From assembly GCA_963634795.1 (NCBI GenBank), contig CAVHDO010000026.1, positions 1 to 14,785 on the forward strand: a stretch of 14,785 nt of DNA, in the 5' to 3' direction. Below are positions 5,948 to 13,407 of the stretch, piece by piece. Made by a program: the position numbers and the translations under genes. Origin of the DNA: UBA1822 sp963634795. Lineage in GTDB: Bacteria; Bacillota; Negativicutes; Veillonellales; Dialisteraceae. The notes beneath the pieces are model-generated. The model saw only the letters and a list, made by a program, of their open reading frames with translations, did no database searches and was not told the origin of the DNA. The stretch's first letter is position 1. Each line of letters starts with the position of its first letter.

Positions 5948-7360
5948 TTATTCCGACGCTTCCATTTCCGAAAGCGGACAACCAATCCTGGCGACGACAT
6001 GATTTCCTTCGTTTCCGAACCGAAACGTCCCCTTGAGTTCGATTTCCGTCAGCGTCTTCACAATTTGCAATCCCAAATCGTATTGCTTACTTCCGAAATC
6101 TTCCGGCAATAAATTCCCATCATTTTCGACCGTCACGCAAAGCGCGTCGTCTTCCCGCCGCTCCGTGATGGTGAGCACGCCGTGCTTTTGTCCGGCAAAT
6201 CCGTGATCCAGCGCATTGTGAATGAGCTCATTGACGGCAATCGCAAGCGTCACGGCTTTTTCAGAGGAAACAAACAGCGGTTCCTTCCCCCAATCGGTGA
6301 CGAGCTCGACGCGAGAGGCCGCCGTGAGGCTGTCCAGCGACAATTTGCAAAGCCGGGAGAGGAGCTCATGCCAATCGACGGCTTCCCCGCTTTGCCGCGC
6401 CAAAATTTCATGAATTTGGGAAATCCCCAAAATGCGGTCGACAGCACGGCGGAGCGCTTCTTTCGTTTCCTCGTTTTCCGCCCGGCGGCTCTGCATCCGC
6501 AAAATACCCGCGATGGTATTCAAATTATTTTTCACGCGATGATGAATTTCTTTGATCACGGAATTTTTCACGAGGAGCTGCTGCTCTTTTTCGCGCACGG
6601 CGGTGACATCCGTCACGATGAGCAGCGTGCGGACGGTTTTCCCTTGCAAGAGAAGCGGCAAGCCCCACGCGGACAGGGTGATCCCGCCGGCTTCTTCTTC
6701 CCCGGAGGCCGGGCGCGACGTTTCCATAATCGTTTCCACCAGCGGCCAATGCACCATGACGCGCCCCAGCACATTTTTCTGCTCCGCCGCCTCTTTGTCA
6801 ATCACAAGGCAGAGGCCGGACGCGACGTCATTCGCGTACATGATGCGCCCGAGTGAATCCAAAATCAAGAGACCGTCTTGGATTTTCGGCGTGTAATACG
6901 GCTCGTCCAAGAGCGGCATTTGCAGCGCCATGTACGCCGTATCGGTGAGCACCTGCTGCTGCCTTTGCGAATGGGACATAAAGGAAACGGCGGCAAAGGT
7001 CGCGCCCGCATTGTCGAGAATCGGATAGGCCGTGACGGCGACAGTTTTCCCTATTTCCAATTCTTTTCGCCCGACGATTTTCTTGCCCGTCGCCAGCACG
7101 CTTTCCGCCAGCGCGACTTCGTCCAAGAAATACACGTCGCCCGCGGAAAAATACGGCCGGTTCCCCGTGAAAGACGGTACAGCCGTGCACAAAATGACCG
7201 CCATTTCCTCATTTTTTCCCGCCGAAAGGACGATGATTTCTTCCCGCGTCATATCCGCGGCAAATTGGAGCGCTTCCTGCATATTTCCCAAAATGCGCAT
7301 TTGCACGTCGGACAGATTCGTTTTCTCGCGCGCCAGCGTGTACAGTTCTTCTTTATCCAT
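5948..7360 (-). CDS. Sensor histidine kinase, HisKA_2 type (EutW/PdtaS-like)
   Basis: A 470-residue soluble kinase with no evident transmembrane helix. About 10-145 resembles the GAF-like N-terminal domain of PdtaS/EutW kinases. A PAS-like segment lies at about 157-255 (GLLILDSLGRIMYANDVASG). The HisKA_2 phosphoacceptor motif EIHHRVKNNL occupies 271-280. The ATPase domain has the N box NELIHNALDHGF (377-388), VENDGN (411-416) and a glycine-rich DLGLQIV (428-434). It should phosphorylate the ANTAR regulator encoded next. ATG at 7360 is preferred; its first eight bases overlap the end of tsaD. An ATG three codons earlier is possible, and neither has a strong ribosome site. The input ligand is unknown. 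Confidence 0.92.
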   Translation of the reverse strand: MDKEELYTLAREKTNLSDVQMRILGNMQEALQFAADMTREEIIVLSAGKNEEMAVILCTAVPSFTGNRPYFSAGDVYFLDEVALAESVLATGKKIVGRKELEIGKTVAVTAYPILDNAGATFAAVSFMSHSQRQQQVLTDTAYMALQMPLLDEPYYTPKIQDGLLILDSLGRIMYANDVASGLCLVIDKEAAEQKNVLGRVMVHWPLVETIMETSRPASGEEEAGGITLSAWGLPLLLQGKTVRTLLIVTDVTAVREKEQQLLVKNSVIKEIHHRVKNNLNTIAGILRMQSRRAENEETKEALRRAVDRILGISQIHEILARQSGEAVDWHELLSRLCKLSLDSLTAASRVELVTDWGKEPLFVSSEKAVTLAIAVNELIHNALDHGFAGQKHGVLTITERREDDALCVTVENDGNLLPEDFGSKQYDLGLQIVKTLTEIELKGTFRFGNEGNHVVARIGCPLSEMEASE

Positions 7361-8375
7361 GATAAGCATCCGCTTGGAAAGGAAGGCGCGGGTCGGCATT
7401 GAGCGTCCAGGGAGTGTAATCGCCGATTTGCGCCATATAGTACGCACGGCAACCGATCATGGCGCCATTGTCCGTGCACAGAATGGGATCGGGCCGGCAG
7501 AGTCTCACGCCGTGCGCCGCGCACGCCGCCTCCAACGCCCGGCGAAGACCGCGATTGGCCGCGACGCCGCCCGCAAGAGCCACCGTGGAAAGTCCCGTCT
7601 TCTCGATGGCCGCCATGGTTTTGGAAACGAGGACATCCGTCACCGTTTTTTGAAACGACGCCGCGACATCTTCTTTGGAAACCGTTTCCTTTTTCATCTC
7701 CGCCGTGTGCAAATAATTGATCACCGCCGATTTCAGGCCGCTGAACGAAAAATCAAAATTGTGCTCCTTCGCCATTCCAACAGGAAAATGGATCGCGTCG
7801 GGATTCCCTTTTTCCGCCAGCGCGTCAATGTGAGGACCGCCGGGATAGGGATAGCCCAGCACGCGCGCGATTTTGTCGAAAGCTTCCCCCGCCGCATCAT
7901 CCCGCGTCTCGCCCAGCATTTTGAATGAATTGTAGTCTTCAATCACGACGAGCATCGTGTGTCCGCCGGAAACGACGAGAGAAAGAAACGGCGGCTCCAA
8001 ATCGGGATATTGCAACAAATTGGCAAAAATGTGGCCTTCCATATGATTGACGGCGATGAGCGGCTTATCCAAAGCCCACGCCGCCGCCTTGGCCGCCGCG
8101 ACGCCGACCAAGAGCGCACCGACCAGCCCAGGCCCCTTCGTGACGGCGATGGCATCCGCCTCCTGCCAAGTCATTCCCGCCTCCGCCAACGCTTTTTCCG
8201 CGACGGGCAGCACGTCCTCAATGTGGTGGCGCGACGCAATCTCCGGCACGACGCCGCCAAATTTTTGATGCACGGGAACCTGCGACGAAATGACATTGGA
8301 TACAATCCGCCGCCCGTCTTCCACGACCGCGCAAGATGTCTCGTCGCAACTAGTCTCAAACGCCAAAATTTTCAT
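7353..8375 (-). CDS. tsaD: tRNA N6-adenosine threonylcarbamoyltransferase TsaD
   Basis: A 340-residue TsaD (Gcp/Kae1 family). It transfers threonylcarbamoyl from the AMP intermediate to A37 of ANN-decoding tRNAs, acting with TsaB and TsaE. The metal-binding HMEGH (111-115) and D302 in CTDNGAMIG are present. So are the ASKHA nucleotide-binding segments ETSCDETSCAVV (7-18), SGGHT (136-140) and ALAGGVAANRGLR (267-279). Length is standard. ATG at 8375 has AAGGA about eight bases upstream. It is separated from rimI by 156 bases of repeat DNA, unlike the tight junctions elsewhere in the run. The sensor kinase gene starts inside its last codons. Confidence 0.97.
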   Translation of the reverse strand: MKILAFETSCDETSCAVVEDGRRIVSNVISSQVPVHQKFGGVVPEIASRHHIEDVLPVAEKALAEAGMTWQEADAIAVTKGPGLVGALLVGVAAAKAAAWALDKPLIAVNHMEGHIFANLLQYPDLEPPFLSLVVSGGHTMLVVIEDYNSFKMLGETRDDAAGEAFDKIARVLGYPYPGGPHIDALAEKGNPDAIHFPVGMAKEHNFDFSFSGLKSAVINYLHTAEMKKETVSKEDVAASFQKTVTDVLVSKTMAAIEKTGLSTVALAGGVAANRGLRRALEAACAAHGVRLCRPDPILCTDNGAMIGCRAYYMAQIGDYTPWTLNADPRLPFQADAYHG

Positions 8376-8531
8376 CTCAATTTCCTTCCTCCGCTTTCCG
8401 CTATCATCGAAAAGCCATCACCACAAACGCCACCCAAAGCCAAGCAAGAAACAGCCACGCCAACTGCTCACTGCTAATTGCTCACTGCTAACTGCTCTTC
8501 TCACGCCCGGTCAACGGTCAACGAGCAACAG
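8376..8531. repeat. Repeat-filled spacer between rimI and tsaD
   Basis: Contains a five-unit heptamer array (8464-8498: CTGCTCA, CTGCTAA, TTGCTCA, CTGCTAA, CTGCTCT). A three-unit array follows (8508-8528: CGGTCAA, CGGTCAA, CGAGCAA), and its next unit contains the rimI stop codon. Positions 8422-8445 resemble the reverse complement of 107-129, and the adjacent heptamers resemble 61-95. This is therefore a second, inverted copy of the element at the window's left end. I see no convincing terminator or promoter in it. Confidence 0.8.
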
Positions 8532-8972
8532 TCACACGGACAGCCGCTTCCCCATAATAAACCCATCTTCCTTCGGCATACTGTAGACGCCTTTTCGGAT
8601 AGCTTGCACCGTGAAACCGAATTTCCGGTACATTTCCTGCGCCGCGACATTGGACACGCGCACTTCCAAATAAATGAGCGCCGCTTTCTTGGCGATAGCT
8701 TCTTCCGTCATTTTTTCCATCAGCGCCGATGCGATGCCGTTTCTTCTTTGATCCTTTCGGACGCCGATATTGACGAGTTGCATCTCATCTTCCACGAGCC
8801 AAAGGCATGCATAGCCCAGAATGCCGGATTCTCCTTCGGCGACGAGATACAGGCTGTGCGGCTTTTCCATGTCCGCCGCGACGGTTTCTTCCCGCCACGC
8901 ATCGGAGAAACATTCCGCGCCGATTTCATAAATCGTCCGGGCGTCGGCAGCCGTCCCTTCGCGGACTCTCAT
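8532..8972 (-). CDS. rimI: Ribosomal protein bS18-alanine N-acetyltransferase-like GNAT (RimI)
   Basis: A 146-residue GNAT acetyltransferase. The acetyl-CoA pyrophosphate loop reads RRNGIAS (76-82), following the beta4 strand MQLVNIGVRKD (64-74). The segment LEVRVSNVAAQEMYRKFGF (102-120) and a C-terminal KEDGFIM (134-140) match RimI proteins. RimI acetylates the N-terminal alanine of S18 in enterobacteria; targets may be broader elsewhere. The frame extends upstream to 9188, but ATG at 8972 begins the domain and forms an ATGA overlap with the tsaB stop, the usual tsaB-rimI junction. Its stop codon sits at the edge of a heptamer repeat array. Confidence 0.9.
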   Translation of the reverse strand: MRVREGTAADARTIYEIGAECFSDAWREETVAADMEKPHSLYLVAEGESGILGYACLWLVEDEMQLVNIGVRKDQRRNGIASALMEKMTEEAIAKKAALIYLEVRVSNVAAQEMYRKFGFTVQAIRKGVYSMPKEDGFIMGKRLSV

Positions 8973-9661
8973 GCTTTTCCGTGCCTTTCTTCCCACAGCA
9001 CTTCCGCTTCGCTTCGCCGTACGTAATTCGGCGCGAGTGTCATCGGATCGGCCGTCTCGCCGCGCGACAATTTTGCAAAAGCCGCCGCCGCGACACTGCC
9101 GGCTCGGCAAATCCGATTGTGCGGCGCCGCGACGCGAAGGCTCGCTGCCGACAGTTTCTCTTGGTACAAATCCGCCGCTTCCCCGCACGCCACGACAGGA
9201 CCGCCATGCGAAATCGCAGCGGCAATGACGTCATCGACGGGTGCGACACAGAGAGGCGCCTCCTGCCAGAAACTGTCGAAAGCACCGTAGAGCGCCACGT
9301 ACACATTTCCTCTTTGCGCATCCAAAAGCGGCAGGACGAAAGTATCCGCGCCGTAAAAATTCCACGCCAGCGCTTCCGTCGTGTCGACGCCGACGAGCGC
9401 CGCGCCCCAGAGCCGTGCCACCGTTTTCGCCGTCGCGAGCCCGATGCGAAGTCCCGTGAAAGAGCCCGGCCCGACGGAGCAGGCAACCGCCGTGATGTCT
9501 TTTTTGAAAACGCCCGCCTCTTGCAAGAGCGCATCCATATGCGGAATCAGCTGCTCGGAATGCGTGAGTTTCTTTTGCACCGTCCATTCCGCGATGAGTC
9601 GATTTTCCTCGGCCAACGCGCACGACAGCACCAAGGACGACGTATCAATCGCCAGCAGCAT
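8969..9661 (-). CDS. tsaB: tRNA threonylcarbamoyladenosine biosynthesis protein TsaB
   Basis: A 230-residue TsaB (YeaZ), the inactive ASKHA-fold partner that stabilises TsaD during t6A synthesis. Recognisable segments are MLLAIDTSSLVLSCAL (1-16), THSEQLIPHMDALL (33-46) and the hallmark GPGSFTGLRIG (64-74). Length is usual. ATG at 9661 overlaps the tsaE 3' end by 17 bases, with AAAGGAG about ten bases upstream. rimI starts in an ATGA overlap at its stop. The order tsaE-tsaB-rimI-tsaD is the classic Firmicute arrangement. Confidence 0.96.
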   Translation of the reverse strand: MLLAIDTSSLVLSCALAEENRLIAEWTVQKKLTHSEQLIPHMDALLQEAGVFKKDITAVACSVGPGSFTGLRIGLATAKTVARLWGAALVGVDTTEALAWNFYGADTFVLPLLDAQRGNVYVALYGAFDSFWQEAPLCVAPVDDVIAAAISHGGPVVACGEAADLYQEKLSAASLRVAAPHNRICRAGSVAAAAFAKLSRGETADPMTLAPNYVRRSEAEVLWEERHGKA

Positions 9662-10121
9662 AGGTTTCCAGCTCCTTTCCCAAATCGGAAAACCGCTCGC
9701 TTTCCCAAGAAATCAAAATCTCGCGCTCCGTCTCGCCCGTGACGGCAAAATGAAGTGTGAAGGCGTCGCCCGGAATCAAATCCGGAAACAGCTCCGCCCA
9801 TTCCGCAACCGTGACGCCGCCCGCCGCATACTCTTCCCAGCCGATATTCCACAACTCGTCTTCGCTTTTCAATCGATAAAAATCAAAATGCGCCAGAGGG
9901 AGCGGAGCATCGTAAAAATTCAAAATGGTAAATGTCGGGCTCGTGACCGTGCCGGAAATGCCCATGCCCTTGGCCAGCCCCTGCACAAAATGCGTCTTCC
10001 CCGCGGCCAAATCGCCGATGAGCGCCAGAAACAAATCTTTTTGCGCGCGCTCTCCGATGAAATGACCGAGCGCCATCGTTTCTGCTTCGCTTTTCGTCAA
10101 AATTTTCACTTCATGCTTCAT
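9645..10121 (-). CDS. tsaE: tRNA threonylcarbamoyladenosine biosynthesis ATPase TsaE
   Basis: A 158-residue P-loop ATPase that regulates the TsaB-TsaD complex in t6A synthesis. Walker A reads GDLAAGKT (36-43), with alanine where GDLGAGKT is commonest; the lysine and threonine are kept. SPTFTILN (61-68), HFDFYRL (78-84) and the VTVAEWAE block (103-110) with the family's W-x-E motif are present. Length is normal. ATG at 10121 overlaps the end of the patatin gene by 11 bases. Confidence 0.95.
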   Translation of the reverse strand: MKHEVKILTKSEAETMALGHFIGERAQKDLFLALIGDLAAGKTHFVQGLAKGMGISGTVTSPTFTILNFYDAPLPLAHFDFYRLKSEDELWNIGWEEYAAGGVTVAEWAELFPDLIPGDAFTLHFAVTGETEREILISWESERFSDLGKELETYAAGD

Positions 10122-11013
10122 GATGGGCTCCCGCCGGTTTCCCTTCCAGCCAATGCATCATCGCCGAAAAACAATCTTTTGCGACTTGGTATCCTTCCTC
10201 GTACAAATCCGCCAATTTCTTCGGATCTTTTTCCGCACGCGAGACGACGACCGGTTTCTTTGGCCGCAGAATAAAAATTTCTCCCGCGGCTTCCATCTCC
10301 GCCAGCTGCACGACCCGCGCATTGTAGCGCTCCGGAATCGTCGCCATGCTTTCGGCAATCTTCGGATACCGCGCGCCGAAGAGCCGCATGAGACGCGCCG
10401 CCGCGCCGGGCACCGGTTTCTTCCGATACGCTGCGTCCCGCGTCAGGACGTACACCGCGCGTTTTACAGAAAACGGAAGCTCTCCGGGGAGCGCCGCCGC
10501 CGGAATCGAGACGCCGCCGTCCACCGCGTCCCGCCCCATAAAAGCGACCGGCTTTGACAGAAACGGAATCGTCGCACCGGCAATGCACGCCGTCATGTAC
10601 GTTTCCGCATCGCACGAACGCGAGGAAACGAAACGCGGCGCGCCCGTCTCGCAATCTGTGATTAAGGCGAAAAGTTCCTGCGGACTTTCGGAAAATGTTT
10701 TGTAATCGAAAGGATCCAGCCGATGCGACAATTCTCCGAAAATAAATTTCAGATTGAAATAGCCGCCGTCCAGCAGCCAATGCCACAACCCCATGTAGCG
10801 GCTGTCTTGACAATATTTCAGATTGACGCGAAGATTCCGCTTCGGCTGCCGGGCGACATAGGAGAGCGCCTGCATCGTACCGGCCGAGACGGAGGCGATT
10901 TTTTCAAAGAAACAGCCTCGCTCCTGCCAAAAATCCAGCACGCCCGCCGTGAAAAGTCCGCGCATGGCGCCGCCCTCCAAGACAAGCGCAACACGATTCT
11001 CGAGCGTTTCCAT
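10111..11013 (-). CDS. Patatin-like phospholipase family protein (YjjU-like)
   Basis: A 300-residue alpha/beta hydrolase of the patatin family, expected to be a serine lipid acyl hydrolase. The oxyanion-hole loop is LEGGAMRGLFTAG (12-24), the nucleophile elbow is SVSAG (41-45, S43), and the catalytic aspartate lies in DGG (165-167). The elbow normally reads GxSxG; the first glycine is serine here. No signal peptide is evident, so a cytoplasmic location is likely. The ATG overlaps the gpmA stop by one base (TAATG) with a GGAA a few bases upstream. The 3' end overlaps tsaE. The substrate is unknown, and nothing links it to neighbours except co-transcription. Confidence 0.9.
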   Translation of the reverse strand: METLENRVALVLEGGAMRGLFTAGVLDFWQERGCFFEKIASVSAGTMQALSYVARQPKRNLRVNLKYCQDSRYMGLWHWLLDGGYFNLKFIFGELSHRLDPFDYKTFSESPQELFALITDCETGAPRFVSSRSCDAETYMTACIAGATIPFLSKPVAFMGRDAVDGGVSIPAAALPGELPFSVKRAVYVLTRDAAYRKKPVPGAAARLMRLFGARYPKIAESMATIPERYNARVVQLAEMEAAGEIFILRPKKPVVVSRAEKDPKKLADLYEEGYQVAKDCFSAMMHWLEGKPAGAHHEA

Positions 11014-11768
11014 TATTTCCGCGCAGCCGATTGCTGTTTCACCGCTTCCATCGCCGCTTGGATGGCGTCTTGATCGCCCAGATACTCCGCACTCTCCACG
11101 GAGAAATCATCGTGCAGGCGATACACGCGCGGCACGCCCGTCGGCACATTGATCCCGGCAATCTCGTCGGGAGAAATTCCTTCCAAAATCATCATGAGCG
11201 CGCGAATCGAATTGCCGTGCGCCGCGATGAGCACGCGATCCCCGACGGCCATCCGCGGCTTGATTTCCGCTTCAAAATACGGAGACACCCGCGCCACCGT
11301 ATCTTTCAGGCATTCCGTCAGCGGAAACTTCACGCCTTCTGCGGACAATCGACGCAGTGCCGGCATTTGCGCCGGATTTCTCGAATCGTCTTCCGTCAAT
11401 GCCGGCGGCCGCACATCATAGCTGCGACGCCACAGCTGCACCTGCTCCGCGCCGTATTTCTCCGTCGTTTCACTCTTGTTTAATCCCTGCAACGCGCCGT
11501 AGTGCCGCTCATTCAGCCGATAATCTTTCACGACCGGAATCCACGCCAAGTCGAGCTCGTCCAGCACCGTGTACGCCGTATGAATCGCCCGTTTCAGCAC
11601 CGACGTGTAGCAAATGTCAAACGAAAATCCGTTCTCGCGAAGCAACGCGCCCGCCTCATGCGCCTCGGCAAATCCTTTCTCCGCCAGCTCCACATCCGTC
11701 CAGCCACAGAATAAATTTTTCTGATTCCACTCGCTCTCGCCGTGCCGAATGACCACCAAAGTTTTCAT
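11013..11768 (-). CDS. gpmA: 2,3-bisphosphoglycerate-dependent phosphoglycerate mutase
   Basis: A 251-residue GpmA that interconverts 3- and 2-phosphoglycerate in glycolysis. The phosphohistidine motif RHGES has H9. R60, E87 in LNERHYGAL and H184 in AAHGNS complete the active site. The GWTDVELAEKG and PTGVPRVYRL segments are typical, and the length matches the 250-residue dPGM class. ATG at 11768 is preceded by AAGGAGG at an ideal distance; an in-frame upstream start at 11786 would lie before this ribosome site. A 33-base gap separates it from thiL and contains no terminator. Confidence 0.97.
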   Translation of the reverse strand: MKTLVVIRHGESEWNQKNLFCGWTDVELAEKGFAEAHEAGALLRENGFSFDICYTSVLKRAIHTAYTVLDELDLAWIPVVKDYRLNERHYGALQGLNKSETTEKYGAEQVQLWRRSYDVRPPALTEDDSRNPAQMPALRRLSAEGVKFPLTECLKDTVARVSPYFEAEIKPRMAVGDRVLIAAHGNSIRALMMILEGISPDEIAGINVPTGVPRVYRLHDDFSVESAEYLGDQDAIQAAMEAVKQQSAARK

Positions 11769-11801
11769 GAGTTCCTCCTTTTTCAATTCATTCCGGAAAC
11801 T

Positions 11802-12785
11802 TTATTTTCTGAAGTGATTATACCCGCTTTTTTCCAAAACTCGCAAATCATTTTCCTCTTGCAGAAACACGCGCCCGCATCCTTTGGCGACACGCCCGAC
11901 GGCAATCAGCCCCGCCCGCTTGCAAACGGCGTCAAAATCTTCGGGCGCCATCGTCCCCAACAACACATAATCCTCCCCACCGGACAGCGCGTATGTCAAT
12001 GCCATCGTCCCGTATCGTTCCGCGGCGCGCTTTGTTTCCGGAGCCATCGGAATTTTTTCTGCTTCCAAAATCAAATCGACGCCGGACGCCTCCGCGATTT
12101 CATGCGCTTCACTCGCGACGCCGTCCGTCACATCATCCAATGCGTGCACGCCGGCCTCTCGCAATATCTCTGCCGTCTTCACCGCGGCCGTCGGTCTTTG
12201 ATGCCGCCTGACAATGTCCGGAAACTTTTTTTCGTCCCCGGCCAAGAGCGCCGCCAATCCCGCTGCCGCATCGCCGACCGTCCCCGTCAGAAAAACCACG
12301 TCGCCCACGCGCGCGCCGCTTCTGGTGACCGCCCCGCCCTTCGGCACCGCGCCGACGACCGTCCCCGTCAGCACGACGCCCTGCCGCGAGCCCGTCACAT
12401 CGCCGCCCAATAAATTGACACCGTACGCCGCGCACGCTTCACGGATACCGTCATAGCAGCGGGAAATCCATTCCACCGAAAGCGACGCCGGAAGCGACAC
12501 CGCCACGACGAGCTCCCGCGGCGCGGCTCCCATCGCCGCCATATCGCTGAAATTGGCGATGCAAAGTTTCCATCCCACATCCTCGGGCGCCATCGTTTTT
12601 TCCGTGAAATGAATCCCTTCCACCATCGTGTCCGTGGAAATGACTTCATCCCTGTCAAGAGGCGGTCGATACACCGCACCGTCATCCCCCGCGCCCAGAA
12701 TCACCGACTCCGGCCGATAAATAAAATCATGACAAAGCCGAGAAATCAGACCGAACTCGCCCAGATCCCGCACCGTTTCCTTCAT
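11802..12785 (-). CDS. thiL: Thiamine-monophosphate kinase
   Basis: A 327-residue ThiL that phosphorylates thiamine monophosphate to thiamine diphosphate with ATP. It has the PurM/ThiL fold motifs GAGDDGAV (31-38), STDTMVEGIHF (50-60) and NFSDMAAMGAAP (78-89). Also present are GGDVTGS (127-133), DDVTDG (217-222) and GGEDYVLL (269-276). Length is typical. ATG at 12785 starts the family N-terminus and overlaps the stop of the preceding gene (ATGA). Its Shine-Dalgarno is weak, which suggests coupled translation. No other thiamine genes are in the window, and the short leader of the operon leaves no room for a TPP riboswitch. Confidence 0.96.
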   Translation of the reverse strand: MKETVRDLGEFGLISRLCHDFIYRPESVILGAGDDGAVYRPPLDRDEVISTDTMVEGIHFTEKTMAPEDVGWKLCIANFSDMAAMGAAPRELVVAVSLPASLSVEWISRCYDGIREACAAYGVNLLGGDVTGSRQGVVLTGTVVGAVPKGGAVTRSGARVGDVVFLTGTVGDAAAGLAALLAGDEKKFPDIVRRHQRPTAAVKTAEILREAGVHALDDVTDGVASEAHEIAEASGVDLILEAEKIPMAPETKRAAERYGTMALTYALSGGEDYVLLGTMAPEDFDAVCKRAGLIAVGRVAKGCGRVFLQEENDLRVLEKSGYNHFRK

Positions 12786-13333
12786 GAGAATAAAACAGCG
12801 CCTCTTTTCTCCAAATCCGCCAGCGACTTTTCGTGCGCTTCCTTCTCGACATAACCGAGCCCATCCGTCAGAATCGTCACGCGCCGCCCGGATTGCAACA
12901 AAGAAAGCACCGTCTCCCGCACGCAATATTCCGACGCGATCCCGCCAACAAAAACATGAGAGGAAACGACATCGGACAGCTTCGTCCCACTCTCCGTCTC
13001 ACCGCCAAAGCCCGAATATTCCTCCACATCATCCCGGCGGCCTTTCAGGAAAACGGTTTCCGCGCACGGCCGATTTTTTTCTTTTGCAATCTCGGCAAAG
13101 GAAGAAGAAATTTCCGCGCCCGTCGTCCCGGCGACGCAATGCACCGGCCAAGTGCCGCCGTTTTCCGAAAACGAACCGTTGCGCGGGCTGTGCCAATCCG
13201 CCGTGTACAAGACGCGCACGTCATGAGAGTCGGCAAAAGAAATCAAATACCGCACCGCGTCCTTCGCGTGCCGACACGCCAGCGAACCGTCGATAAAATC
13301 ATTCTGACAATCCACAATCAGCAAATCGTCCAT
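12782..13333 (-). CDS. pncA: Isochorismatase-family cysteine hydrolase, nicotinamidase-like
   Basis: A 183-residue protein resembling nicotinamidase, which hydrolyses nicotinamide to nicotinate for NAD salvage. The catalytic triad is visible as D8 (VDCQNDF), K98 (FLKGRRDD) and C137 (GGIASEYCVRET). Metal-site residues D46 and H48 (ADWH) and H65 (WPVHCV) are present. The position usually held by histidine in 'DWHPxNHxSF' is asparagine (N52). It could therefore be a nicotinamidase with a variant metal site or a related amidohydrolase. ATG at 13333 is preferred because GGAGG lies five bases upstream; a GTG two codons earlier lies within that ribosome site. It is the first gene of its operon, about 40 bases after the predicted transcription start. 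Confidence 0.8.
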   Translation of the reverse strand: MDDLLIVDCQNDFIDGSLACRHAKDAVRYLISFADSHDVRVLYTADWHSPRNGSFSENGGTWPVHCVAGTTGAEISSSFAEIAKEKNRPCAETVFLKGRRDDVEEYSGFGGETESGTKLSDVVSSHVFVGGIASEYCVRETVLSLLQSGRRVTILTDGLGYVEKEAHEKSLADLEKRGAVLFS

Positions 13334-13378
13334 ACCCACCTCCGAAAAAAAAATTGGCAGAACCGTTTTCGTTTCTGT

Positions 13379-13407
13379 ATTGTACCAGTTTCCTCACTTC
13401 TCGTAAA
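13379..13407 (-). promoter_or_regulatory. Sigma70-type promoter for the pncA-thiL-gpmA-tsa operon
   Basis: On the minus strand, TTTACG (13402-13407) and TACAAT (13379-13384) are separated by exactly 17 bases. They match TTGACA at four of six and TATAAT at five of six positions. The predicted start near 13372 leaves a leader of about 40 bases, containing an A/T-rich stretch and the GGAGG ribosome site. Confidence 0.75.

Noticed and set aside
8376..8531. A separate promoter for tsaD
   Set aside because: No pair of hexamers with acceptable spacing was found on the minus strand, only repeat sequence. A weak promoter cannot be excluded.
13334..13378. TPP riboswitch or other leader regulation upstream of the thiL operon
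   Set aside because: The predicted leader is only about 40 bases, too short for a TPP aptamer, and thiL itself starts inside the preceding gene.
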